64,000 bases of DNA from Nostoc linckia z4 (lineage in GTDB: Bacteria > Cyanobacteriota > Cyanobacteriia > Cyanobacteriales > Nostocaceae). Location: assembly GCF_002608075.1 (NCBI RefSeq), contig NZ_LAHA01000002.1, forward strand, positions 163,540 through 227,539. Direction: 5' to 3'. Every line of letters starts with the position of its first letter. Position 1 is the first letter of the stretch. The notes under the pieces are model-generated. The model made no database searches, had not been told where the DNA came from, and saw only the letters and a list, made by a program, of their open reading frames with translations. The position numbers and the translations under genes were made by a program. Positions 8,064 to 16,149 of the stretch are shown piece by piece.

Positions 8064-8233
8064 GTTAATCAACGCTCCTTCACTAAAAATTTACATGATT
8101 AATTTTTAATACCATAATATTAAGATATCATTCCATAAATTGATTTGGAAAATGCTCTGAATACCACTATGATTGGATTTTAGTATTCTCAAAAACTTAA
8201 GTAAATATTAAGATTATTTAATAAGATTTACGA

Positions 8234-9760
8234 ATGGCAAAGCCAAAAACTTTCTACGTTTGCAACGATTGTGGGGCAGAATCCCCTCAATGGTTTGGTA
8301 AGTGTCCCGCCTGTGGTACTTACAATTCTCTAGAAGAACAAATTGTTATCCAATCTTCTGTAGATATACCTACTCGCGGAGGAGTTAGTGGTTGGCAAAG
8401 CGCACCGAATAATGGTAAATCTAGTGCTAAAGCTCCTAAACAAAGGGCTTCATTGACATTCGATCAAATTAGCGATCGCCAAGTCACTCGTTGGGAGTCT
8501 GGTTATGGAGAATTGGATCGAGTACTAGGTGGTGGAGTAGTTCCCGGCTCGATGGTATTGATTGGTGGCGACCCAGGAATTGGGAAGTCTACTTTGTTAC
8601 TGCAAGTATCAAATCAATTGGCGCAAAGATACCGCATTCTTTACATTTCTGGAGAAGAATCAGGACAACAAATAAAATTAAGAGCTTCTCGTTTAGGAGT
8701 AGTAAAACCTCTAAGTGTTGTTGGTGATGACAACGAATCAGCAGTAGAAAATCCTCCCGAATCGCAACCACAAGACAATGTAGGCGCGGATTTATACGTA
8801 TTGCCAGAAACAGATTTAGAGGAGATTTTGCGGGAAGTGGATTCCCTCAAACCCAATGTAGCTGTAATTGATAGTATTCAAACAATTTTCTTTCCGGCTT
8901 TGACTTCTGCGCCTGGTTCCGTGGCTCAGGTACGCGAATGTACTGCGGCTTTGATGAAGGTGGCCAAGCACGAAGATATTACCATGTTGATTGTGGGACA
9001 CGTCACCAAAGAAGGAGCGATCGCCGGGCCGAAAGTGTTGGAACACTTAGTAGATACAGTGTTGTATTTTGAAGGCGATCGCTTCGCCTCCCATCGGTTA
9101 TTACGCACAGTGAAAAACCGCTTTGGGGCAACACATGAAATCGGCATCTTTGAAATGGTCTCACATGGATTGCGGGAAGTTCCTAACCCCTCAGAGTTAT
9201 TTTTAGGGAACCGTGACGACCCAGCGCCAGGTACAGCAATTGTAGTTGCTTGTGAAGGTACTCGCCCCATCGTTGTGGAACTGCAAGCCCTTGTGAGTCC
9301 CACCAGCTACCCCTCACCTAGACGTGCAGCCACAGGGATAGACTACAACCGCCTCGTGCAAATTCTCGCCGTCTTAGAAAAACGCGTCGGAATTCCCATG
9401 TCGAAATTAGATTCTTATGTTGCTTCCGCTGGTGGATTGAATGTTGAAGAACCAGCAGTAGACTTAGGAGTAGCAATTGCCATTGTTGCAAGTTTCCGCG
9501 ATCGCATCGTTGACCCAAGTACAGTACTAATAGGTGAAGTTGGCTTAGGCGGACAAGTGCGGTCAGTTTCCCAAATGGAACTGCGATTAAAAGAAGCTGC
9601 TAAATTGGGATTTAAAAGAGCGATCGTGCCCAAAGGACAAAAATTTCCCGACCTGAATATTGAGATTTTACCAGTATCTAAAGTCATAGATGCAATTATC
9701 GCCGCCATCCCCCATCAAGAACTGACAACTGAAGATTTAGAACCCGATGAATATGAATGA
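8234..9760 (+). CDS. radA: DNA repair protein RadA (Sms)
   Basis: 508 residues with the three RadA parts in order: a C4 zinc finger (CNDCGAESPQWFGKCPACG, residues 9-27), a RecA-like ATPase with Walker A GGDPGIGKST near residue 112-121 and the RadA-specific KNRFG motif near residue 293, and a Lon-protease-like C-terminal domain (VSPTSYPSPRRAATGIDYNR, PAVDLGVAIAI). RadA is a DnaB-type helicase that drives branch migration in recombination. About 25 residues of low-conservation Asn/Pro/Gln-rich text near residues 160-185 enlarge it over the roughly 455-residue bacterial norm. The ATG at 8234 follows an AT-rich divergent promoter region shared with rpaB. HIP1 octamers are frequent in this gene. 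Confidence 0.95.
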   Translation: MAKPKTFYVCNDCGAESPQWFGKCPACGTYNSLEEQIVIQSSVDIPTRGGVSGWQSAPNNGKSSAKAPKQRASLTFDQISDRQVTRWESGYGELDRVLGGGVVPGSMVLIGGDPGIGKSTLLLQVSNQLAQRYRILYISGEESGQQIKLRASRLGVVKPLSVVGDDNESAVENPPESQPQDNVGADLYVLPETDLEEILREVDSLKPNVAVIDSIQTIFFPALTSAPGSVAQVRECTAALMKVAKHEDITMLIVGHVTKEGAIAGPKVLEHLVDTVLYFEGDRFASHRLLRTVKNRFGATHEIGIFEMVSHGLREVPNPSELFLGNRDDPAPGTAIVVACEGTRPIVVELQALVSPTSYPSPRRAATGIDYNRLVQILAVLEKRVGIPMSKLDSYVASAGGLNVEEPAVDLGVAIAIVASFRDRIVDPSTVLIGEVGLGGQVRSVSQMELRLKEAAKLGFKRAIVPKGQKFPDLNIEILPVSKVIDAIIAAIPHQELTTEDLEPDEYE

Positions 9761-9872
9761 GGGAGATGAGGAAGATGGGGAGACAAGGGAGACAAGGGAG
9801 ACAAGGAGAATAATTCTTAACTCCTAACTCCTAACTCTTAACTCCTAACTCCTAACTCAACAATCAAAGGAA
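9761..9872. repeat. Heptamer repeats after radA
   Basis: Runs of GAGACAAGG-type units (9777-9808) are followed by AACTCCT units (about 9818-9858). The AACTCCT heptamer is the same one found inside the sensor kinase gene at 55721-55769 and after infB at about 33270-33330. Confidence 0.75.
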
Positions 9873-9880
9873 AACCCATC

Positions 9881-10609
9881 ATGACTGTCATCACCCAAGA
9901 CTACAAAATCACTTGGGAAAAACTCCCCGATGATTACAAACTGCCAGATGACCCAGTGGACAACATCAACCAACCAGCCTTAGCTGCTGCACTTACAGAA
10001 AGCCTACTATTAGCCGAAAAAATTCCAGCTAACGCCCTGGCAACAACTAATTACGGCATTTGCGCCACACTGAATAACAAAATAGTCATTAAAGCCCCTG
10101 ATTGGGCTTTCATTGCCAAAATTAATGTTAATCGAGAAGAAGTAGTACGCAGTTACACACCTCAATTACAGGGCGACACTCCTGTAATTGTGATGGAATT
10201 TGTTTCCGATACACAGGAGACAGAATACTCTATTAAAGCGACACATCCCCCAGGAAAATGGTTTTTCTACGAGCGCATCTTAAAAGTACCAAACTACATT
10301 ATCTTTGAGCCAGAAAGCGGCAGTATCGAAACGTATCGCCTGGACACCACAGAACAGTACGTCTTGCAAGAGGCTGATGAAAATCAACGCTACTGGATAC
10401 CAGAAATGAATCTTTACCTTGGCGTGTTGCAAGGCACTCGTGAAAACCGCACAGGGAAGTGGTTACGCTGGTGGGACGAACAAGGAAACCTTCTACCTTG
10501 GGGAACAGAATTAGCCGAACAAGAACGCCAACGTACCGAACAAGAACGCCAACGCGCCGAACGACTAGCAGCACAATTGCGGGCTGCGGGAATTGAACCT
10601 GAAGATTAG
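9881..10609 (+). CDS. Uma2 family (DUF820) putative nuclease
   Basis: 242 residues of the Uma2 family, a restriction-endonuclease-like fold hugely expanded in cyanobacteria. Visible landmarks are IVIKAPDWAFIAKINVN, the core strand TPVIVMEFVSDTQETEYS and YERILKVPNYIIFEPESGSIETYRL. The C-terminal tail is a charged coiled-coil with two near-identical units of EQERQR before the ending AERLAAQLRAAGIEPED, which is typical. A nuclease role is inferred from the fold; no cellular function is established for the family. It is monocistronic, with a ribosome-binding site AAAGGAAAA and a strong terminator at 10633-10675. A remnant of another Uma2 tail lies at 17925-17987. Confidence 0.85.
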   Translation: MTVITQDYKITWEKLPDDYKLPDDPVDNINQPALAAALTESLLLAEKIPANALATTNYGICATLNNKIVIKAPDWAFIAKINVNREEVVRSYTPQLQGDTPVIVMEFVSDTQETEYSIKATHPPGKWFFYERILKVPNYIIFEPESGSIETYRLDTTEQYVLQEADENQRYWIPEMNLYLGVLQGTRENRTGKWLRWWDEQGNLLPWGTELAEQERQRTEQERQRAERLAAQLRAAGIEPED

Positions 10610-10632
10610 ACTTTTTGTAAATAATTAAAGAT

Positions 10633-10675
10633 TGCTAGGTTTAGTTAAAAATTTGCTAAATCTAGCATTTTTTTT
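10633..10675 (+). terminator. Rho-independent terminator of the Uma2 gene
   Basis: TGCTAGGTTTAG (10633-10644) pairs with CTAAATCTAGCA (10656-10667) with one mismatch, and eight T follow. It is placed 24 bases after the stop codon. Confidence 0.8.
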
Positions 10676-10903
10676 AGAGCAATGTAATTTGAAATATCTC
10701 GAATTAGACATAATCTATTCTCGTTAAAACTTGGAAATTATTGATAGAAATTTTTGAATTTATAGTTAATAAGTATAAAATTATACATTAATATAAAAGC
10801 ATGATAAAGGCGATCGCCCAATCCCGCAAAAGATGAATGCGTAGGCGTAGCCCGTCGTAGACATCGCCCTTATCCGCCCCCTTATCAGGAGATAAATATA
10901 ATC

Positions 10904-11179
10904 ATGACATAACAAGAAGATTCCGCCCAGTCAAAATTAGAACAGTTCTTGGGTAAATATTTAGATACACCAAGCGCTCAACAATGCATTGAAAGACGAT
11001 TTCCCAAGAGAAAACCGATTAAGCATATATTGATTGGTTCTCTTGAAGTCGTTACTAGTACAATCCATCACTTGCAGATAATTGGCTACGCCAGCGTAGG
11101 AGATTGGAGTCCACTAGTACCAACCGGCAACCCAGATGAAGTAATGAGTATTTTAATCCGGCAAATTCTGATGCAATAA
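10904..11179 (+). pseudogene. Small unknown gene with a stop at codon 3
   Basis: An ATG at 10904 follows a good CAGGAGA ribosome-binding site, but the frame reads M-T-stop (TAA 10910-10912) and then stays open for 88 codons to 11179. The body reads as a normal small protein (KLEQFLGKYLDTPSAQQCIERRFPKRKPIKHILIG, then HLQIIGYASVGDWSPLVPTGNPDEVMSIL). The only in-frame restart before the conserved-looking part is a TTG at 10949. I do not recognise the family. The simplest reading is a nonsense-mutated gene; use of a downstream non-ATG start is possible. The leader at 10807-10868 carries a GCGATCGCC inverted repeat of the kind spread through these genomes. Confidence 0.55.
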
Positions 11180-11186
11180 CCCAAAT

Positions 11187-11214
11187 GTAGAGACGTTGCA
11201 ATGCAACGTCTCTA
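11187..11214. repeat. Palindrome, GTAGAGACG family
   Basis: GTAGAGACGTTGCA, one base, then TGCAACGTCTCTA. It lies between the broken gene at 10904 and the small-protein gene at 11253 and may act as a shared terminator. TCTGAATTC-type heptamers follow at 11219-11250. Confidence 0.8.
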
Positions 11215-11252
11215 ATTTTTCTGAATTCTGAATTCTGAATTCTAAATTCTGA

Positions 11253-11537
11253 TTAGTTCCTATCTAATCCTTCTTCCTGGTTCCCTGTTTCATTAGATTT
11301 TTGTGCTTCATTAGCAATCATGCCATTGATGTAGCTAACAATTATCGCTAATTCTCCAATTGCTTCCAACTCAGCCGCTTCTTCTGGTGTTTCAGAATCA
11401 GCAGTTTTTTTATCAACAAGTTCTTGCATCCGATCTGACATTTCATCTGTAATTTTAAACAGATAAAGTTTATTGACTTTTTGAAGTTTAATACCTTGCT
11501 CTAGCCAGGATGAAGGTTTAGCTACTGCGATCGCCAT
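11253..11537 (-). CDS. Small acidic protein, paralogue of the HNH-linked protein
   Basis: 94 residues from the ATG at 11537 (AIAVAKPSSWLEQGIKLQKVN follows); a longer frame to 11606 lacks support. It aligns along its length with the 79-residue product at 15409-15648: both have PSS, a K-(V/L)-(N/D)-K segment, LFK, DE, RM-EL, K-AD, TPEE, ELE-IGEL and IN-M. The family is predicted helical and acidic. Known function: none that I recognise. Unlike its paralogue it has no HNH gene beside it; it is divergent from the HicB-like gene with 74 bases between. A role as an antitoxin-like or nuclease-regulating protein is only an inference from the second copy. Confidence 0.6.
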   Translation of the reverse strand: MAIAVAKPSSWLEQGIKLQKVNKLYLFKITDEMSDRMQELVDKKTADSETPEEAAELEAIGELAIIVSYINGMIANEAQKSNETGNQEEGLDRN

Positions 11538-11611
11538 AAGTTTATTACAATTGGATATATCTTGTAGACTCCATCGACATTGCTTAAAGTCTACCTTGTT
11601 AAACACCAGTA

Positions 11612-11812
11612 ATGAGACAAATCAAAATTATCGTTGAAAAACATTCTGACGGTTATGTTGCCTATCCTCTTGGTATAAAAGGGGCTGTAGTTGGTCAAGG
11701 AAACACTTATGAAGAAGCCTTAGCCGATGTCAAGTCAGCTATTCGCTGCTATATCGAGATATTTGGCAAAGAAATGCTTGAAGATGACTCACCAGTATTT
11801 GCACTCAAGTAG
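11612..11812 (+). CDS. HicB-like antitoxin, orphan
   Basis: 66 residues with the HicB fold signature: IKIIVEKHSDGYVAYPLGIKG, then VGQGNTYEEALADVKSAIRCYIE. HicB proteins are partly degraded RNase-H-like domains that neutralise the HicA mRNA interferase. No hicA is visible on either side, so this is a solitary copy, as is common in cyanobacteria. It also lacks a C-terminal DNA-binding domain. An alternative reading is a regulatory HicB-like protein with no toxin partner. The ATG at 11612 lacks a strong ribosome-binding site. Confidence 0.8.
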   Translation: MRQIKIIVEKHSDGYVAYPLGIKGAVVGQGNTYEEALADVKSAIRCYIEIFGKEMLEDDSPVFALK

Positions 11813-11969
11813 CTATCTCGCGGGATGAATTCTTAACAGCCTATGAGCAAAGTTGAGTAAAGAGCTAAATGTAGATATATTGCATACAAAGTTTATACAT
11901 CAGCCTTGCCAAAAACTGATATTTATGATGTGTCAAAATAAAATATCAGTGAAACTACGGTTTTGACCA

Positions 11970-14582
11970 ATGGCGTGGAATTCTGGGCAGCAGTTGTTTG
12001 GCGATCGCTACATAATCGAGAGAAAATTAGGCGAGGGTGGCATAGGCATAACCTATCTGGCTAAAAATCGACGCGGCGAGTTGCGAGTCATCAAAACCCT
12101 CAGAGAACAAATCCTGAATCATCCTGACTGGATACCACATCAAGATAAATTACGGCATGACTTCCGAGATGAAGCTTTGCGACTGGCTTTGTGTCACCAT
12201 CCTCATATTGTGCAGGTAGAAAACGTTTTTGATGAAGGTAATTTTCCCTGCATGGTGATGGAGTATATCGAAGGCGAAGATTTGGGAAAGCGAATAACCG
12301 AAAAAGGGGCGTTACCAGAAGCGGAAGCACTGCAATATATTAGGCAAATTGGCGAAGCTTTGATACTGGTTCACGACAAAGGCTTACTGCATCGGGATTT
12401 AAAGCCGGGTAACATTATGATGCGTGCGGGTAAACCAGAGGCAGTGTTAATTGACTTTGGTATTGCTAGACAATTTATTTCGGGTGCAGTTTTACAGCAT
12501 ACAGAGAGTGTTACTCATGGTTATGCGCCACCAGAACAGTATGTACCTCATGCCGAACGGGGAGAATATATTGATGTTTACGCCTTAGCCGCCACGTTGT
12601 ATTCTTTGCTGACTGGACAATTGCCGATGCCAGTACCAGTTAGACTGCAAAATTTTACCCTAAAACCGCCTAAAGAATTGAATTCGAGTGTAGGCGACAG
12701 GGTGAATAACGCAATTATGAAGGGGATGGCGTTAAATTACAGGTTTCGCCCCCAGTCAGTACAGGAGTGGTTGGATTTGTTAGCTGCGGGGATAGTAGCA
12801 CCAACACAACCTGTAACATTTCCTCCCTACACGCCCCCATCTTGGGAATGCGTCCACATCATTCCAGGGATTTTTGGAATAGTAACCTTTAGCGCCACGG
12901 AAGATATCTTAGCAAGTGTGGGAGGTAAAGTCATTCACTTGTTTTCATCAACTACAGGTCAACTTCTCCGCACCCTAACTGGTCATTATTCCTCAGTTAA
13001 TTGCGTCGCCATCAGTAGCGATGGGCAAACCTTGGCTAGTGCTAGTGGGGACAAGACTATCAAACTGTGGAATCTGCAAACAGGAAGAGAAATTTGCACC
13101 CTAACTGGTCATTCTTCTGGGGTTTATTCCGTCGCTATCAGTAGCGATGGGCAAACCTTGGCTAGTGGTAGTAGAGACAAGACTATCAAACTGTGGAATC
13201 TGCAAACACGAAGAGAAATTTACACCCTGACTGGTCATTATTCCTCAGTTAATTGCGTCGCCATCAGTAGCGATGGGCAAACCTTGGCTAGTGGTAGTAG
13301 AGACAAGACTATCAAACTGTGGAATCTGCAAACACGAAGAGAAATTTACACCCTGACTGGTCATTTTGACTCGGTTAGTTCCGTCGCCATCAGTAGCAAT
13401 GGGCAAATCTTGGCTAGTGGTAGTTGGGACAATATCAAACTGTGGGAGGTGCAAACAGGAAGAGAAATTCACACCCTAACTGGTCATTCTGACTGGGTTA
13501 GTTCCGTTGCCATCAGTAGCGATGGGCAAACCTTGGCTAGTGGTAGTGACGACAAGACTATCAAACTGTGGAATCTGCAAACAGGAAGAGAAATTCACAC
13601 CCTAACTGGTCATTCTGACTGGGTTAGTTCCGTTGCCATCAGTAGCGATGGGCAAACCCTGGCTAGTGGTAGTTGCGACAATATCAAACTGTGGGAGGTG
13701 CAAACAGGAAGAGAAATTCACACCCTAACTGGTCATTCTAACTCGATTAGTTCCGTCGCCATCAGTAGCAATGGGCAAATCTTGGCTAGTGGTAGTAGAG
13801 ACAAGACTATCAAACTATGGAATCTGCAAACAGGAAGAGAAATTCACACCCTAACTGGTCATTCTGACTGGGTTAGTTCCGTTGCCATCAGTAGCGATGG
13901 GCAAACCCTGGCTAGTGGTAGTTGGGACAATATCAAACTGTGGAATCTGCAAACAGGAAGAGAAATTCACACCTTAACTAGTCATTCTAACTCGGTTACT
14001 TCCGTTGGCATCAGTAGCGATGGGCAAACCTTGGCTAGTGGTAGTGGCGACAAGACTATCAAACTGTGGGAGGTGCAAACAGGTAGAGAAATTCACACCC
14101 TAACTGGTCATTCTAACTCGGTTACTTCCGTTGCCATCAGTAGCGATGGGCAAACCTTGGCTAGTGGTAGTAGCGACAAGACTATCAAACTGTGGGAGGT
14201 GCAAACAGGTAGAGAAATTGGCACCCTAACTGGTCATTCTAACTCGGTTAGTTCCGTTGCCATCAGTAGCGATGGGCAAACCTTGGCTAGTGGTAGTGGC
14301 GACAAGACTATCAAACTGTGGGAGGTGCAAACAGGTAGAGAAATTCACACCCTAACTGGTCATTCTAACTGGGTTAATTCTGTTGCCATCAGTAGTGATG
14401 GGCAAACCTTGGCTAGTGGTAGTAGCGACAAGACTATCAAACTGTGGGAGGTGCAAACAGGTAGAGAAATTGGGACCCTCAGTCTTTTTGACTCAGTTAT
14501 TTCCGTCGTCTTTAGCCCCGTTGGAAGTTGGCTTACTGCTGGAGATGCTAGCGGAAATATCAAAATTTGGCGACGCAGCTAG
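11970..14582 (+). CDS. Ser/Thr protein kinase with C-terminal WD40 repeats
   Basis: 870 residues. The N-terminal kinase domain spans about 12-275, with glycine loop [11 protein letters not shown] (21-31), Lys42 in VIKTL, catalytic H141-R-D143-L-K and D162-F-G, so all core residues are present. Then come WD40 repeats: one degenerate, twelve of 41-42 residues (LTGH...VAISSDGQTLASGS...DKTIKLW...TGREI) and a divergent last one, 14 blades in all, enough for two seven-bladed propellers. The repeats are nearly identical at DNA level. Three blades (5, 7 and 9) lack one residue in the DKTIKLW strand. Such kinases are hallmark signalling proteins of filamentous cyanobacteria; targets are unknown. The sister gene at 21421 shares the start M-(A/V)-WNSG and the whole kinase domain but has only seven blades. 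Confidence 0.93.
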   Translation: MAWNSGQQLFGDRYIIERKLGEGGIGITYLAKNRRGELRVIKTLREQILNHPDWIPHQDKLRHDFRDEALRLALCHHPHIVQVENVFDEGNFPCMVMEYIEGEDLGKRITEKGALPEAEALQYIRQIGEALILVHDKGLLHRDLKPGNIMMRAGKPEAVLIDFGIARQFISGAVLQHTESVTHGYAPPEQYVPHAERGEYIDVYALAATLYSLLTGQLPMPVPVRLQNFTLKPPKELNSSVGDRVNNAIMKGMALNYRFRPQSVQEWLDLLAAGIVAPTQPVTFPPYTPPSWECVHIIPGIFGIVTFSATEDILASVGGKVIHLFSSTTGQLLRTLTGHYSSVNCVAISSDGQTLASASGDKTIKLWNLQTGREICTLTGHSSGVYSVAISSDGQTLASGSRDKTIKLWNLQTRREIYTLTGHYSSVNCVAISSDGQTLASGSRDKTIKLWNLQTRREIYTLTGHFDSVSSVAISSNGQILASGSWDNIKLWEVQTGREIHTLTGHSDWVSSVAISSDGQTLASGSDDKTIKLWNLQTGREIHTLTGHSDWVSSVAISSDGQTLASGSCDNIKLWEVQTGREIHTLTGHSNSISSVAISSNGQILASGSRDKTIKLWNLQTGREIHTLTGHSDWVSSVAISSDGQTLASGSWDNIKLWNLQTGREIHTLTSHSNSVTSVGISSDGQTLASGSGDKTIKLWEVQTGREIHTLTGHSNSVTSVAISSDGQTLASGSSDKTIKLWEVQTGREIGTLTGHSNSVSSVAISSDGQTLASGSGDKTIKLWEVQTGREIHTLTGHSNWVNSVAISSDGQTLASGSSDKTIKLWEVQTGREIGTLSLFDSVISVVFSPVGSWLTAGDASGNIKIWRRS
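12975..14477 (+). repeat. Tandem array of twelve 123-126-bp WD40 units
   Basis: Twelve units begin with CTAACTGGTCAT or a close variant and share long identical blocks such as AGTAGCGATGGGCAAACC. Nine units are 126 bp and three are 123 bp. Synonymous sites are almost unchanged between units, which indicates recent duplication or gene conversion rather than old divergence. Confidence 0.9.
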
Positions 14583-14635
14583 TTGTAGAATAACAGCGTC
14601 ACAATAATATTAGAACTAGCAGGCGATCAATATAT

Positions 14636-14884
14636 ATGAGCGTCATTATATCCGATGAAACCTTAAATGCCTGTGAGATGACCGCAGCCGAATTCAAGCA
14701 GGAAATTGCATTGCTATTGTTTGAGTCTGGTAAATTGTCTATAGGACACGCCAGCAAGTTAGCAGAAATGGATAAAGTACAGTTTCGACAGCTGCTCAAA
14801 GAGCGCAAAATTCCTCTTTACTCTTATGATATAGAAGATTTTGAACTCGATTTAAAAAACTTGTGGGAGTTAGGCAGGTTGTGA
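14636..14884 (+). CDS. UPF0175 family antitoxin-like protein
   Basis: 82 residues with the UPF0175 signature: EFKQEIALLLFESGKLSIGHASKLAEMDKVQFRQLLKERKIPL, a ribbon/helix-like N-terminus followed by a helix-turn-helix-like segment. Known members are usually encoded next to DUF3368 PIN-like toxins. The expected DUF3368 gene is absent: the next gene, after 56 bases, is a DUF433 protein. It follows the WD40 kinase by 53 bases and may be co-transcribed. Antitoxin function is inferred from the family; here it would be an orphan. Confidence 0.75.
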   Translation: MSVIISDETLNACEMTAAEFKQEIALLLFESGKLSIGHASKLAEMDKVQFRQLLKERKIPLYSYDIEDFELDLKNLWELGRL

Positions 14885-14940
14885 CGTTTAAGCAATGCAA
14901 GACAGCAACACTTGTGGACGGATAATTTTAGAAAACGGAA

Positions 14941-15267
14941 ATGAACACGCGATTGGTCGATTCGCTGGTACAAATCATCGAATCCCTCACCCCAAAAGAA
15001 CGCATTTTTCTGCAACAGCGACTAAGCAGGCAGCCAATTCAAGTGACAGTCGGTGTCTGCGGTGGACAGCCACGCATTCGCAACACGCGCATCCCTGTGT
15101 GGACGCTGGTGGCTTTTCGCCAACAGGGAGCAGATGAGGAAGAGTTGCTGCGAAACTACCCTACCCTAACCCATGACGATCTAAAAGCTGCCTGGATTTA
15201 TTATGAACAGCACCAAGAACAATTAGATCGAGCAATCATCACGTTCGCTGAGGATGATGATGGTTAA
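14941..15267 (+). CDS. DUF433 antitoxin-like protein
   Basis: 108 residues. The C-terminal DUF433 part is clear: PRIRNTRIPVWTLVAFRQQGADEEELLRNYPTLTHDDLKAAWIYYEQHQEQLDRAI, a small winged-helix-like DNA-binding fold. The N-terminal 30 residues (LVDSLVQIIESLTPKERIFLQQRL) form a separate helical region seen in many cyanobacterial members. DUF433 genes are typically paired with a DUF5615 PIN-like toxin starting at or overlapping their stop codon, and that is the arrangement here, except that the toxin frame (15260-15370) is broken. The DUF433 frame itself is intact. Confidence 0.85.
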   Translation: MNTRLVDSLVQIIESLTPKERIFLQQRLSRQPIQVTVGVCGGQPRIRNTRIPVWTLVAFRQQGADEEELLRNYPTLTHDDLKAAWIYYEQHQEQLDRAIITFAEDDDG

Positions 15268-15370
15268 GCTTTACTCTAATGAAAATTTTCCTATAGATAT
15301 AGTCAGAGAACTGCGCTAGTTAGGCTATGATGCCCTAACTTCCTTACGAAGCAAGCTATTACAACACTAA
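15260..15370 (+). pseudogene. Broken DUF5615 PIN-like toxin remnant
   Basis: Overlapping the DUF433 stop codon, a frame from ATG 15260 reads MVKLYSNENFPIDIVRELR, stop (TAG 15317-15319), then LGYDALTSLRSKLLQH, stop (15368-15370). The start (KLYSNENFP), the RELR-x-LGYD junction and the LTS strand match the N-terminus of DUF5615 proteins, which begin with such an acidic strand and are about 110 residues long. Everything after about residue 30 is missing. This is therefore a toxin remnant with a nonsense codon and a C-terminal deletion, next to an intact antitoxin. Confidence 0.8.
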
Positions 15371-15408
15371 AATAAAAGCACATATCTGTAAATTATATCG
15401 CTCTAACT

Positions 15409-15648
15409 ATGACAACTGTAATCGCTAGACCTTCATCCTTGATTGGCAGTATCAGAATAGAAAAGCTGGATAAATTTAACCTGTTCAAATTTAATGATGA
15501 ACTGCAAGCACGGATGGAAGAACTTTTAGAACGCAAAAAAGCTGATTTACTAACTCCAGAAGAAGTTATCGAACTTGAAGAAATTGGAGAACTAGATAGA
15601 ATTTTCACCCATATCAATGCGATGCTGGTAGCTCAAAAAAATGATTGA
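15409..15648 (+). CDS. Small acidic protein coupled to an HNH gene
   Basis: 79 residues, predicted mostly helical and acidic (DELQARMEELLERKKADLLTPEEVIELEEIGELDRIFTHIN). It is a paralogue of the product of 11253-11537. Its stop overlaps the start of the HNH gene by eight bases (ATG 15641, TGA 15646-15648), which implies translational coupling. I do not know a named family. The pairing of a small acidic protein with a nuclease resembles antitoxin-toxin or inhibitor-nuclease gene pairs, but this is inference from gene order only. Confidence 0.7.
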   Translation: MTTVIARPSSLIGSIRIEKLDKFNLFKFNDELQARMEELLERKKADLLTPEEVIELEEIGELDRIFTHINAMLVAQKND

Positions 15649-16090
15649 TGATGCTACTAAAGAAATTGTCCGCAAACGCGCCAATTATCTGTGCGAGTAT
15701 TGCCATTCTCCAGAACGCATTTCTACCACAAGATTTACAGTAGACCATTTGATACCAAAGTCTATTGGTGGTGGTGATGAAATTAATAATTTAGCCTTGG
15801 CTTGTCGTCGTTGTAATGAACGTCGCTACAACTTTGTCGCGGGATATGACTCAGAGACTCAAGCAGTAGTACCCCTCTTTAATCCTCGTCAACAAATTTG
15901 GTCAGAGCATTTTCTCTGGTCAGCAGATGGTAGGACAATTATCGGAATTACACCAACTGGTAGAGCAACCTGCAACCGACTTGATATGAACGATGAACGC
16001 TATCCAGAAGATGACTCAATTCGCAGTGCGCGGGGTTTTTGGTTTCAAGCCGGCTTGCATCCTCCTAGTGAGGATACCCGAAAAAGCTAG
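15641..16090 (+). CDS. HNH endonuclease
   Basis: 149 residues with a canonical HNH core: CEYCHSPERISTTRFTVDHLIPKSIGGGDEINNLALACRRCNERR. The CxxC pairs (CEYC, CRRCN) form the structural zinc site, DH is the catalytic His pair, and the N of DEINNLAL and the H/N near NERR complete the motif. The C-terminal half (PLFNPRQQIWSEHFLWSADGRTIIGITPTGRAT) is the extension typical of a large cyanobacterial family of free-standing HNH proteins. DNA cleavage is inferred from the fold; whether it acts in defence, recombination or repair is unknown. It is translationally coupled to the preceding small protein. Confidence 0.88.
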   Translation: MIDDATKEIVRKRANYLCEYCHSPERISTTRFTVDHLIPKSIGGGDEINNLALACRRCNERRYNFVAGYDSETQAVVPLFNPRQQIWSEHFLWSADGRTIIGITPTGRATCNRLDMNDERYPEDDSIRSARGFWFQAGLHPPSEDTRKS

Positions 16091-16149
16091 TCGCTATGAT
16101 TCTCTTTAGCTGAAGCGTATTGCTCTTGAACCTACTACTGTTTAGTTCT

